A DNA stretch of 64,000 nucleotides from the NCBI RefSeq assembly GCF_024679245.1, contig NC_090172.1:40226653-40290652 (forward strand), written 5' to 3'. Every line of letters starts with the position of its first letter. The first letter of the stretch is position 1. This DNA comes from Pseudorasbora parva. Taxonomy: Eukaryota > Chordata > Actinopteri > Cypriniformes > Gobionidae. The notes below the pieces were generated by a model that saw nothing but the letters and a program-made list of their open reading frames with translations, was not told the origin of the DNA and did no database searches. This document shows positions 13,222 through 27,100 of the stretch, piece after piece. Made by a program: the position numbers and the translations under genes.

Positions 13222-15150
13222 TTGAAAGATTATTTAGTAAGGCCAGTAGGGTGTTTTCAAACTAGCAGAATATGTAGGAGAGATTTGCTATAGTTTGAAT
13301 ACACTGTAATGCAATACAGGTGGTAGCTCATTCTGAGGGGCATTTTGAGCCCCTCAGAATTTGCTGCCTTTCCATATGGACCGTTTTATCAAGCTACAAA
13401 ACATCTGTTGCACTGTATGGTCCCATGGCCAAAGCCTAGCTTCCTACCAAAACGATGTGGTTTCAAGCCAGGATGTAACTTGAATTTTTAACGTTTTTTT
13501 GAAACACTAAATTTTTATTAGAGGATGTTTTAGGTAGGCCAGGCTTAGTAGTTTACTCACAAGTATGTAGAGTTACATGAAAATGAGACCTTTTTGGAAA
13601 AAAATTGATTGTTATTGAAAGATTATTTATTGAGGCCAGTTGGGTGTTTTCAAACTAGCAAAATATATGGAAGAGAGTTGCTATAGTTTGAATACGGTGT
13701 AATGCAATACAGGTGGTAGCTCATTCTGAGGGGCATTTTGAGCCCCTCAGAATTTGCTGCCTTTCCATATGGACCGTTTTATCAAGCCACAAAACATCTC
13801 TTCTACTGTAGGGTCCCATGGCCAATGCCTAGCTTCCTACCAAAACTCTGTGGGTTCTAGTCAGGATGTCACGTGGACTGGAGTCTGTTTTTTGAAACCC
13901 TCGATTGTTATTAGAGGATGCTGTAGGTACGCCAGACTTATTTGTTTACTCACAGGTCTGTTTTGCAGTTGCATGAAAGTGAGACCTTTTTGGAAAAAAA
14001 TTGATTGTTATTAAAAGATTATTTAGTGAGGCCAGTAGAGTGTTTTCAAACTAGCAGAATATGTGGGAGAGATGTGCTATAGTTTGAATACACTGTAATC
14101 AATACAGTGGGTAGCTCATTCTGAGGGGCATTTTGAGCCCCTCAGAATTTGCTGCCTTTCCATATGGACCGTTTTATCAAGTCACAAAACATCTGTTCTA
14201 CTGTAGGGTCCCATGGCCAAAGCCTAGCTTCCTACAAAAACTGTGTGGGTTCTAGCCAGGATGTAACTTGAATTGTTAATGTGTTTTTGAAACACTAAAT
14301 TTTTATTAGAGGATGCTTTAGGTAAGCCAGGCTTAGTAGTTTACTCACAAGTCTGTAGTAGAGTTACATGAAAGTGAGACCTTTTTGGAAAAAAATTGAT
14401 TGTTATTGGGAGATTATTTATTGAGGCCAGTTGGGTGTTTTCAAACTAGCAGAATATATGGAAGAGAGTTGCTATAGTTTGAATACGCTGTAATGCAATA
14501 GAGGTGGTAGCTCATTCTGAGGGGCATTTTGAGCCCCTCAGAATTTGCTGCCTTTCCATATGGACCGTTTTATCAAGCAACAAAACATCTGTTCTATTGT
14601 AGGGTCCCATGGCCAATGCCTAGCTTCCTACCAAAACTCTGTGGGTTCTAGCCAGGATATCACGTGGATTGGAGTCTGTTTTTTGTAACCCTCGATTGTT
14701 ATTAGAGGATGCTGTACGCCAGACTTATTTGTTTACTCACAGGTCTGTATTGCAGTTGCATGAAAGTGAGACCTTTTTGGAAAAAAATTGATTGTTATTG
14801 AAAGATTATTTAGTGAGGCCAGTAGGGTGTTTTCAAACTAGCAGAATATATGGAAGAGAGTTGCTATAGTTTGAATACGCTGTAATGCAATACAGGTGGT
14901 AGCTCATTCTGAGGGGAATTTTGAGCCCCTCAGAATTTGCTGCCTTTCCATATGGACCGTTTTATCAAGCAACAAAACATCTCTTCTACTGTAGGGTCCC
15001 ATGGCCAATGCCTAGCTTCCTACCAAAACTCTGTGGGTTCTAGTCAGGATGTCACGTGGATTGGAGTCTGTTTTTTTGAAACCCTCGATTGTTATTAGAG
15101 GATGCTGTAGGTACGCCAGACTTATTTGTTTACTCACAGGTCTGTTTTGC

Positions 15151-15984
15151 GGTTGCATGAAAGTGAGACCTTTTTGGAAAAAAATTGATTGTTTTTAAAA
15201 GATTATTTAGTGAGGCCAGTAGAGTGTTTTCAAACAAGCAGACTATGTGGGAGAGATTTGCTATAGTTTGAATACACTGTAATGCAATACAGATGGTAGC
15301 TCATTCTGAGGGGCATTTTGAGCCCCTCAGAATTTGCTGCCTTTCCATCTGGACCGTTTTATCAAGCTACAAAACATCTGTTCTACTGTATGGTCCCATG
15401 GCCAAAGCCTAGCTTCCTACCAAAACGATGTGGGTTCTAGCCAGGATGTAACTTGAATTTTTAACGTTTTTTTGAAACACTAAATTTTTATTAGAGGATG
15501 TTATAGGTAGGCCAGGCTTAGTAGTTTACTCACAAGTATGTAGAGTTACATGAAAATGAGGCATTTTTGGAAAAAAATTGATTGCTATTGAAAGATTATT
15601 TATTGAGGCCAGTTGGGTGTTTTCAAACTAGCAGAATATATGGAAGAGAGTTGCTATAGTTTGAATACGCTGTAAAGCAATACAGGTGGTAGCTCATTCT
15701 GAGGGGAATTTTGAGCCCCTCAGAATTTGCTGCCTTTCCATATGGACCGTTTTATCAAGCAACAAAACATCTGTTCTACTGTAGGGTCCCATGGCCAATG
15801 CCTAGCTTCCTACCAAAACTCTGCGGGTTCTAGTCAGGATGTCACGTGGATTGGAGTCTGTTTTTTTGAAACCCTCGGTTGTTATTAGAGGATGCTGTAG
15901 GTACGCCAGACTTATTTGTTTACTCACAGGTCTGTTTTGCAGTTGCATGAAAGTGAGACCTTTTTGGAAAAAAATTGATTGTTA
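15151..15984. repeat. Second copy of 12388-13221
   Basis: Partner of 12388-13221, with at least one substitution ('cagatgg' here, 'caggtgg' there). Both were then carried into the 13.5-kb duplicate. Confidence 0.7.
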
Positions 15985-18141
15985 TTAAAAGATTATTTAG
16001 TGAGGCCAGTAGAGTGTTTTCAAACTAGCAGAATATGTGGGAGAGATGTGCTATAGTTTGAATAAACTGTAATGCAATACAGTGGGTAGCTCATTCTGAG
16101 GGGCATTTTGATCCCCTCAGAATTTGCTGCCTTTCCATATGGACCGTTTTATCAAGTCACAAAACATCTGTTCTACTGTAGGGTCCCATGGCCAAAGTCT
16201 AGCTTCCTACAAAAAACTGTGTGGGTTCTAGCCAGGATGTAACTTGAATTGTTAATGTGTTTTTGAAACACTAAATTTTTATTAGAGGATGCTTTAGGTA
16301 AGCCAGGCTTAGTAGTTTACTCACAAGTCTGTAGTAGAGTTACATGAAAGTGAGACCTTTTTGGAAAAAAATTGATTGTTATTGGGAGATTATTTATTGA
16401 GGCAAGTTGGGTGTTTTCAAACTAGCAGAATATATGGAAGAGAGTTGCTATAGTTTGAATACGCTGTAATGCAATACAGGTGGTAGCTCATTCTGAGGGG
16501 CATTTTGAGCCCCTCAGAATTTGCTGCCTTTCCATATGGACCGTTTTATCAAGCTACAAAACATCTGTTCTACTGTAGGGTCCCATGGCCAATGCCTAGC
16601 TTCCTACCAAAACTCTGTGGGTTCTAGCCAGGATATCTCGTGGATTGGAGTCTGTTTTTTGAAACCCTCGATTGTTATTTGAGGATGCTGTACGCCAGAC
16701 TTATTTGTTTACTCACAGGTCTGTATTGCAGTTGCATGAAAGTGAGACCTTTTTGGAAAAAAATTGATTGTTATTGAAATATTATTTAGTGAGGCCAGTA
16801 GGGTGTTTTCAAACTAGCAGAATATGTGGGAGAGAGTTGCTATAGTTTGAATACACTGTATTGCAATATAGTTGGTAGCTCATTCTGAGGGGCATTATGA
16901 GCCTCTCAGAATTTGCTTCCTTTCCTTATGGACTGTTTTTTCAAGCCAGAACACGTCTGTTCTACTGTAGCTTTCCTTGACCAAAGCCTAGCTTCCCACC
17001 GAAACTGTGTGGGTTCTAGCCAGGATGTAACGTGGATTGGAGTCTGTTTTTTGAAACCATCGATTGTTATTAGAGGATGCTGTAGGCCAGACTTATTTGT
17101 TTACTCACAGGTCTGTATTGCAGTTTCATGAAAGTGAGACCTTTTTGGAAAAAAATTGATTGTTATTGAAAGATTATTTATTGAGGCCAGTTGGGTGTTT
17201 TCAAACTAGCAGAATATATGGAAGAGAGTTGCTATAGTTTGAATACGCTGTAATGCAATACAGGTGGTAGCTCATTCTGAGGGGCATTTTGAGCCCCTCA
17301 GAATTTGCTGCCTTTCCATATGGACCGTTTTATCAAGCAACAACACATCTCTTCTACTGTAGGGTCATATGACCAAAGCCTAGCTTCCCACAGAAACTGT
17401 GTGGGTTCTAGCCAGGATGTCACGTGGATTGGAGTCTGTTTTTTGAAACCCTCGATTGTTATTAGAGGATGCTGTAGGTACGCCATACTTATTTGTTTAC
17501 TCACAGGTCTGTATTGCAGTTGCATGAAAGTGAGACCTTTTTGGAAAAAAATTGATTGTTATTGAAAGATTATTTAGTGAGGCCAGTAGGGTGTTTTCAA
17601 ACTAGCAGAATATGTGGGAGAGATTTGCCATAGTTTGAATACACTGTAATGCAATACAGGTGGTAGCTCATTCTGAGGGGCATTTTGAGCCCCTCAGAAT
17701 TTGCTGCCTTTCCATATGGACCGTTTTATCAAGCTACAAAACATCTGTTCTACTGTAGGGTCCCATGGCCAAAGCCTAGCTTCCTACCAAAACGATGTGG
17801 GTTCTAGCCAGGATGTAACTTGAATTTTTAACGTTTTTTTTGAAACACTAAATTTTTATTAGAGGATGTTTTAGGTAGGCCAGGCTTAGTAGTTTACTCA
17901 CAAGTATGTAGAGTTACATGAAAATGAGGCATTTTTGGAAAAAAATGTATTGCTATTGAAAGATTATTTATTGAGGCCAGTTGGGTGTTTTCAAACTAGC
18001 AGACTATATGGAAGAGAGTTGCTATAGTTTGAATACGTTGTAATGCAATACAGGTGGTAGCTCATTCTGAGGGGAATTTTGAGCCCCTCAGATTTTGCTG
18101 CCTTTCCATATGGACCGTTTTATCAAGCAACAAAACATCTC

Positions 18142-21100
18142 TTCTACTGTAGGGTCCCATGGCCAATGCCTAGCTTCCTACCAAAACTCTGTGGGTTCTA
18201 GTCAGGATGTCACGTGGATTGGAGTCTGTTTTTTGAAACCCTCGATTGTTATTTGAGGATGCTGTACGCCAGACTTATTTGTTTACTCACAGGTCTGTAT
18301 TGCAGTTGCATGAAAGTGAGACCTTTTTGGAAAAAAATTGATTGTTATTGAAAGATTATTTAGTGAGGCCAGTAGGGTGTTTTCAAACTAGCAGAATATG
18401 TGGGAGAGATTTGCTATAGTTTGAATACACTGTAATGCAATACAGGTGGTAGCTCATTCTGAGGGGCATTTTGAGCCCCTCAGAATTTGCTGCCTTTCCA
18501 TATGGACCGTTTTATCAAGCTACAAAACATCTGTTCTACTGTATGGTCCCATGTCCAAAGCCTAGCTTCCTACCAAAACGATGTGGGTTCAAGCCAGGAT
18601 GTAACTTGAATTTTTAACGTTTTTTTGAAACACTAAATTTTTATTAGAGGATGTTTTAGGTAGGCCAGGCTTAGTAGTTTACTCACAAGTATGTAGAGTT
18701 ACATGAAAATGAGGCATTTTTGGAAAAAAATTGATTGCTATTGAAAGATTATTTATTGAGGCCAGTTGGGTGTTTTCAAACTAGCAGAATATATGGAAGA
18801 GAGTTGCTATAGTTTGAATACGCTGTAATGCAATACAGGTGGTAGCTCATTCTGAGGGGCATTTTGAGCCCCTCAGAATTTGCTGCCTTTCCATATGGAC
18901 CGTTTTATCAAGCAACAAAACATCTCTTCTACTGTAGGGTCCTATGGCCAATGCCTAGCTTCCTACCAAAACTCTGTGGGTTCTAGCCAGGATATCACGT
19001 GGATTGGAGTCTGTTTTTTGAAATCCTCGATTGTTATTAGAGGATGCTGTATGCCAGACTTATTTGTTTACTCACAGGTCTGTATTGCAGTTGCATGAAA
19101 GTGAGACCTTTTTGGAAAAAAATTGATTGTTATTGAAATATTATTTAGTGAGGCCAGTAGGGTGTTTTCAAACTAGCAGAATATGTGGGAGAGAGTTGCT
19201 ATAGTTTGAATACACTGTATTGCAATATAGTTGGTAGCTCATTCTGAGGGGCATTATGAGCCTCTCAGAATTTGCTGCCTTTCCATATGGACTGTTTTAT
19301 CAAGCAACAACACATCTCTTCTACTGTAGGGTCATATGACCAAAGCCTAGCCTCCCACCGAAACTGTGTGGGTTCTAGCCAGGATGTCACGTGGATTGGA
19401 GTCTGTTTTTTGAAACCCTCGATTGTTATTAGAGGATGCTGTAGGTACGCCATACTTATTTGTTTACTCACAGGTCTGTATTGCAGTTGCATGAAAGTGA
19501 GACCTTTTTGGAAAAAAATTGATTGTTATTGAAAGATTATTTAGTGAGGCCAGTAGGGTGTTTTCAAACTAGCAGAATATGTGGGAGAGATTTGCCATAG
19601 TTTGAATACACTGTAATGCAATACAGGTGGTAGCTCATTCTGAGGGGCATTTTGAGCCCCTCAGAATTTGCTGCCTTTCCATATGGACCGTTTTATCAAG
19701 CTACAAAACATCTGTTTTACTGTAGGGTCCCATGGCCAAAGCCTAGCTTCCTACCAAAACGATGTCGGTTCTAGCCAGGATGTAACTTGAATTTTTAACG
19801 TTTTTTTGAAACACTCAATTTTTATTAGAGGATGTTTTAGGTAGGCCAGGCTTAGTAGTTTACTCACAAGTATGTAGAGTTACATGAAAATGAGGCATTT
19901 TTGGAAAAAAATTTATTGATTTTGAAAGATTATTTATTGAGGCCAGTTGGGTGTTTTCAAACTAGCAGACTATATGGAAGAGAGTTGCTATAGTTTGAAT
20001 ACGCTGTAATGCAATACAGGTGGTAGCTCATTCTGAGGGGAATTTTGAGCCCCTCAGATTTTGCTGCCTTTCCATATGGACCGTTTTATCAAGCAACAAA
20101 ACATCTCTTCTACTGTAGGGTCCCATGGCCAATGCCTAGCTTCCTAACAAAACTCTGTGGGTTCTAGTCAGGATGTTACGTGGATTGGAGTCTGTTTTTT
20201 GAAACCCTCGATTGTTATTTGAGGATGCTGTACGCCAGACTTATTTGTTTACTCACAGGTCTGTATTGCAGTTGCATGAAAGTGAGACCTTTTTGGAAAA
20301 AAATTGATTGTTATTGAAAGATTATTTAGTGAGGCCAGTAGGGTGTTTTCAAACTAGCAGAATATGTGGGAGAGATTTGCTATAGTTTGAATACACTGTA
20401 ATGCAATACAGGTGGTAGCTCATTCTGAGGGGCATTTTGAGCCCCTCAGAATTTGCTGCCTTTCCATATGGACCGTTTTATCAAGCTACAAAACATCTGT
20501 TCTACTGTAGGGTCCTATGGCCAAAGCCTAGCTTCCTACCAAAACGATGTGGGTTCTAGCCAGGATGTAACTTGAATTTTTAACGTTTTTTTGAAACACT
20601 AAATTTTTATTAGAGGATGGTTTAGGTAGGCCAGGCTTAGTAGTTTACTCACAAGTATGTAGAGTTACATGAAAATGAGGCATTTTTGGAAAAAAATTTA
20701 TTGATTTTGAAAGATTATTTATTGAGGCCAGTTGGGTGTTTTCAAACTAGCAGACTATATGGAAGAGAGTTGCTATAGTTTGAATACGCTGTAATGCAAT
20801 ACAGGTGGTAGCTCATTCTGAGGGGAATTTTGAGCCCCTCAGATTTTGCTGCCTTTCCATATGGACCGTTTTATCAAGCAACAAAACATCTGTTCTACTG
20901 TAGGGTCCCATGGCCAATGCCTAGCTTCCTAACAAAACTCTGTGGCTTCTAGTCAGGATGTCACGTGGATTGGAGTCTGTTTTTTGAAACCCTCGATTGT
21001 TATTTGAGGATGCTGTACGCCAGACTTATTTGTTTACTCACAGGTCTGTATTGCAGTTGCATGAAAGTGAGACCTTTTTGGAAAAAAATTGATTGTTATT

Positions 21101-24100
21101 GAAAGATTATTTAGTGAGGCCAGTAGGGTGTTTTCAAACTAGCAGAATATGTGGGAGAGATTTGCTATAGTTTGAATACACTGTAATGCAATACAGGTGG
21201 TAGCTCATTCTGAGGGGCATTTTGAGCCCCTCAGAATTTGCTGCCTTTCCATATGGACCGTTTTATCAAGCTACAAAACATCTGTTCTACTGTAGGGTCC
21301 TATGGCCAAAGCCTAGCTTCCTACCAAAACGATGTGGGTTCTAGCCAGGATGTAACTTGAATTTTTAACGTTTTTTTGAAACACTAAATTTTTATTAGAG
21401 GATGGTTTAGGTAGGCCAGGCTTAGTAGTTTACTCACAAGTATGTAGAGTTACATGAAAATGAGGCATTTTTGGAAAAAATTTTATTGCTATTGAATGAT
21501 TATTTATTGAGGCCAGTTGGGTGTTTTCAAACTAGCAGAATATATGGAAGAGAGTTGCTATAGTTTGAATACGCTGTAATGCAATACAGGTGGTAGCTCA
21601 TTCTGAGGGGCATTTTGAGCCCCTCAGAATTTGCTGCCTTTCCATATGGACCGTTTTATCAAGCAACAACACATCTCTTCCACTGTAGGGTCATATGACC
21701 AAAGCCTAGCTTCCCACCGAAACTGTGTGGGTTCTAGTCAGGATGTCACGTGGATTGGAGTCTGTTTTTTTGAAACCCTCGATTGTTATTAGAGGATGCT
21801 GTAGGTACGCCAGACTTATTTGTTTACACACAGGTCTGTTTTGCAGTTGCATGAAAGTGAGACCTTTTTGGAAAAAAAATGATTGTTATTAAAAGATTAT
21901 TTAGTGAGGCCAGTAGAGTGTATTCAAACTAGCAGAATATGTGGGAGAGATGTGCTATAGTTTGAATACACTGTAATGCAATACAGTGGGTAGCTCATTC
22001 TGAGGGGCATTTTGAGCCCCTCAGAATTTGCTGCCTTTCCATATGGACCTCTTTATTAAGCTACAATACATCTGTTCTACTGTAGGGTCCCATGGCCAAA
22101 GCCTAGCTTCCTACCAAAACGATGTGGGTTCTAGCCAGGATGTAACTTGAATTTTTAACGTTTTTTTGAAACACTAAATTTTTTATTAGAGGATGTTTTA
22201 GGTAGGCCAGGCTTAGTAGTTTACTCACAAGTATGTAGAGTTACATGAAAATGAGGCATTTTTGGAAAAAAATTGATTGCTATTGAAAGATTATTTATTG
22301 AGGCCAGTTGGGTGTTTTCAAACTAGCAGAATATGTGGGAGAGAGTTGCTATAGTTTGAATACACTGTATTGCAATATAGGTGGTAGCTTATTCTGAGGG
22401 GCATTATGAGCCTCTCAGAATTTGCTTCCTTTCCTTATGGACTGTTTTTTCAAGCCAGAACACGTCTGTTCTACTGTAGCTTTCCATGACCAAAGCCTAG
22501 CTTCCCACCGAAACTGTGTGGGTTCTAGCCAGGATGTCACGTGGATTGGAGTCTGTTTTTTGAAACCCTCGATTGTTATTAGAGGATGCTGTACGCCAGA
22601 CTTATTTGTTTACTCACAGGTCTGTATTGCAGTTGCATGAAAGTGAGACCTTTTTGGAAAAAAATTGATTGTTATTGAAAGATTATTTAGTGAGGCCAGT
22701 AGGGTGTTTTCAAACTAGCAGAATATATGGAAGAGAGTTGCTATAGTTTGAATACGCTGTAATGCAATACAGGTGGTAGCTCATTCTGAGGGGGATTTTG
22801 AGCCCCTCAGAATTTGCTGCCTTTCCATATGGACCGTTTTATCAAGCAACAAAACATCTCTTCTACTGTAGGGTCCCATGGCCAATGCCTAGCTTCCTAC
22901 CAAAACTCTGTGGGTTCTAGCCAGGATATCACGTGGATTGGAGTCTGTTTTTTGAAACCCTCGATTGTTATTAGAGGATGCTGTAGGTACGCCAGACTTA
23001 TTTGTTTACTCACAGGTCTGTTTTGCAGTTGCATGAAAGTGAGACCTTTTTGGAAAAAAATTCATTGTTATTGAAAGATTATTTAGTGAGGCCAGTAGGG
23101 TGTTTTTTGAAACTAGCAGAATTTGTGGGAGAGAGTTGCTATAGTTTGAATACACTGTAATGCAATACAGGTGGTAGCTCATTCTGAGGGGCATTTTGAG
23201 CCCCTCAGAATTTGCTGCCTTTCCATATGGACCGTTTTATCAAGCCACAAAACATCTGTTCTACTGTAGGGTCCCATGGCCAAAGCCTAGCTTCCTACCA
23301 AAACTGTGTGGGTTCTAGCCAGGATGTAACTTGAATTGTCAATGTTTTTTTGAAACACTAAATTTTTATTAGAGGATGCTTTAGGTAAGCCAGGCTTAGT
23401 AGTTTACTCACAAGTATGTAGAGTTACATGAAAGTGAGACCTTTTTGGAAAAAAATTGATTGTTATTGGGAGATTATTTATTGAGGCCAGTTGGGTGTTT
23501 TCAAACTAGCAGAATATATGGAAGAGAGTTGCTATAGTTTGAATACGCTGTAATGCAATACAGGTGGTAGCTCATTCTGAGGGGCATTTTGAGCCCCTCA
23601 GAATTTGCTGCCTTTCCATATGGACCGTTTTATCAAGCAACAAAACATCTGTTCTACTGTAGGGTCCCATGGCCAATGCCTAGCTTCCTACCAAAACTCT
23701 GTGGGTTCTAGCCAGGATTTCACGTGGATTGGAGTCTGTTTTTTGAAACCCTCGATTGTTATTTGAGGATGCTGTACGCCAGACTTATTTGTTTACTCAC
23801 AGGTCTGTATTGCAGTTGCATGAAAGTGAGACCTTTTTGGAAAAAAATTGATTGTTATTGAAAGATTATTTAGTGAGGCCAGTAGGGTGTTTTCAAACAA
23901 GCAGACTATGTGGGAGAGATTTGCTATAGTTTGAATACACTGTAATGCAATACAGATGGTAGCTCATTCTGAGGGGCATTTTGAGCCCCTCAGAATTTGC
24001 TGCCTTTCCATCTGGACCGTTTTATCAAGCTACAAAACATCTGTTCTACTGTATGGTCCCATGGCCAAAGCCTAGCTTCCTACCAAAACGATGTGGGTTC

Positions 24101-27100
24101 TAGCCAGGATGTAATTTGAATTTTTAACGGTTTTTTGAAACACTAAATTTTTATTAGAGGACGTTTTAGGTAGGCCAGGCTTAGTAGTTTACTCACAAGA
24201 ATGTAGAGTTACATGAAAGTGAGGCCTTTTTGGAAAAAAATTGATTGCTATTGAAAGATTATTTATTGAGGCCAGTTGGGTGTTTTCAAACTAGCAGAAT
24301 ATATGGAAGATAGTTGCTATAGTTTGAATACGGTGTAATGCAATACAGGTGGTAGCTCATTCTGAGGGGCATTTTGAGCCCCTCAGAATTTGCTGCCTTT
24401 CCATATGGACCGTTTTATCAAGCAACAAAACATCTCTTCTACTGTAGGGTCCCATGGCCAATACCTAGCTTCCTACCAAAACTCTGTGGGTTCTAGTCAG
24501 GATGTCACGTGGACTGGAGTCTGTTTTTTGAAACCCTCGATTGTTATTAGAGGATGCTGTAGGTACGCCAGACTTATTTGTTTACTCACAGGTCTGTTTT
24601 GCAGTTGCATGAAAGTGAGACCTTTTTGGAAAAAAATTGATTGTTATTGAAAGATTATTTAGTGTGGCCAGTAGAGTGTTTTCAAACTAGCAGAATATGT
24701 GGGAGAGATGTGCTATAGTTTGAATACACTGTAATGCAATACAGATGGTAGCTCATTCTGAGGGGCATTTTGAGCCCCTCAGAATTTGCTGCCTTTCCAT
24801 ATGGACCGTTTTATCAAGCAACAAAACATCTCTTCTACTGTAGGGACCCATGGCCAATGCCTAGCTTCCTACCAAAACTCTGTGGGTTCTAGTCAGGATG
24901 TCACGTGGATTGGAGTCTGTTTTTTTGAAACCCTCGATTGTTATTAGAGGATGCTGTAGGTACGCCAGACTTATTTGTTTACTCACAGGTCTGTTTTGCA
25001 GTTGCATGAAAGTGAGACCTTTTTGGAAAAAAATTGATTGTTATTAAAAATTATTTAGTGAGGCCAGTAGAGTGTTTTCAAACTAGCAGAATATGTGGGA
25101 GAGATGTGCTATAGTTTGAATACACTGTAATCAATACAGTGGGTAGCTCATTCTGAGGGGCATTTTGAGCCCCTCAGAATTTGCTGCCTTTCCATATGGA
25201 CCGTTTTATCAAGTCACAAAACATCTGTTCTACTGTAGGGTCCCATGGCCAAAGCCTAGCTTCCCACAAAAACTGAGCCTCTCAGAATTTGCTTCCTTTC
25301 CTTATGGACTGTTTTTTCAAGCCAGAACACGTCTGTTCTACTGTAGCTTTCCTTGACCAAAGCCTAGCTTCCCACCGAAACTGTGTGGGTTCTAGCCAGG
25401 ATGTAACGTGGATTGGAGTTTTTTGAAACCATCGATTGTTATTAGAGGATGCTGTAGGCCAGACTTATTTGTTTACTCACAGGTCTGTATTGCAGTTTCA
25501 TGAAAGTGAGACCTTTTTGGAAAAAAATTGATTGTTATTGAAAGATTATTTATTGAGGCCAGTTGGGTGTTTTCAAACTAGCAGAATATATGGAAGAGAG
25601 TTGCTATAGTTTGAATACGCTGTAATGCAATACAGGTGGTAGCTCATTCTGAGGGGCATTTTGAGCCCCTCAGAATTTGCTGCCTTTCCATATGGACCGT
25701 TTTATCAAGCAACAACACATCTCTTCTACTGTAGGGTCATATGACCAAAGCCTAGCTTCCCACAGAAACTGTGTGGGTTCTAGCCAGGATGTCACGTGGA
25801 TTGGAGTCTGTTTTTTTTAAACCCTCGATTGTTATTAGAGGATGCTGTAGGTACGCCATACTTATTTGTTTACTCACAGGTCTGTATTGCAGTTGCATGA
25901 AAGTGAGACCTTTTTGGAAAAAAATTGATTGTTTTTAAAAGATTATTTAGTGAGGCCAGTAGAGTGTTTTCAAACAAGCAGACTATGTGGGAGAGATTTG
26001 CTATAGTTTGAATACACTGTAATGCAATACAGGTGGTAGCTCATTCTGAGGGGCATTTTGAGCCCCTCAGAATTTGCTGCCTTTCCATCTGGACCGTTTT
26101 ATCAAGCTACAAAACATCTGTTCTACTGTATGGTCCCATGGCCAAAGCCTAGCTTCCTACCAAAACGATGTGGGTTCTAGCCAGGATGTAACTTGAATTT
26201 TTAACGTTTTTTTGAAACACTAAATTTTTATTAGAGGATGTTATAGGTAGGCCAGGCTTAGTAGTTTACTCACAAGTATGTAGAGTTACATGAAAATGAG
26301 GCATTTTTGGAAAAAAATTGATTGCTATTGAAAGATTATTTATTGAGGCCAGTTGGGTGTTTTCAAACTAGCAGAATATATGGAAGAGAGTTGCTATAGT
26401 TTGAATACGCTGTAAAGCAATACAGGTGGTAGCTCATTCTGAGGGGAATTTTGAGCCCCTCAGAATTTGCTGCCTTTCCATATGGACCGTTTTATCAAGC
26501 AACAAAACATCTGTTCTACTGTAGGGTCCCATGGCCAATGCCTAGCTTCCTACCAAAACTCTGCGGGTTCTAGTCAGGATGTCACGTGGATTGGAGTCTG
26601 TTTTTTTGAAACCCTCGGTTGTTATTAGAGGATGCTGTAGGTACGCCAGACTTATTTGTTTACTCACAGGTCTGTTTTGCAGTTGCATGAAAGTGAGACC
26701 TTTTTGGAAAAAAATTGATTGTTATTGAAAGATTATTTAGTAAGGCCAGTAGGGTGTTTTCAAACTAGCAGAATATGTAGGAGAGATTTGCTATAGTTTG
26801 AATACACTGTAATGCAATACAGGTGGTAGCTCATTCTGAGGGGCATTTTGAGCCCCTCAGAATTTGCTGCCTTTCCATATGGACCGTTTTATCAAGCTAC
26901 AAAACATCTGTTGCACTGTATGGTCCCATGGCCAAAGCCTAGCTTCCTACCAAAACGATGTGGTTTCAAGCCAGGATGTAACTTGAATTTTTAACGTTTT
27001 TTTGAAACACTAAATTTTTATTAGAGGATGTTTTAGGTAGGCCAGGCTTAGTAGTTTACTCACAAGTATGTAGAGTTACATGAAAATGAGACCTTTTTGG

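Larger units (their letters stand above)
4639..17391. repeat. 13.5-kb-period segmental duplication within the satellite, copy 1
   Basis: This 12.75-kb block matches 18142-30894 at an offset of 13,503 bp. The offset is 13,504 between a 1-nt indel near 7870 and another near 11540. Spot comparison along the block showed only a handful of differences: those two indels and a substitution in 'cacaagtctg' (~11482) against 'cacaggtctg'. The ends were set where the two copies first disagree: 4638 (g) against 18141 (c), and 17392 (a) against 30895 (c). Confidence 0.9.
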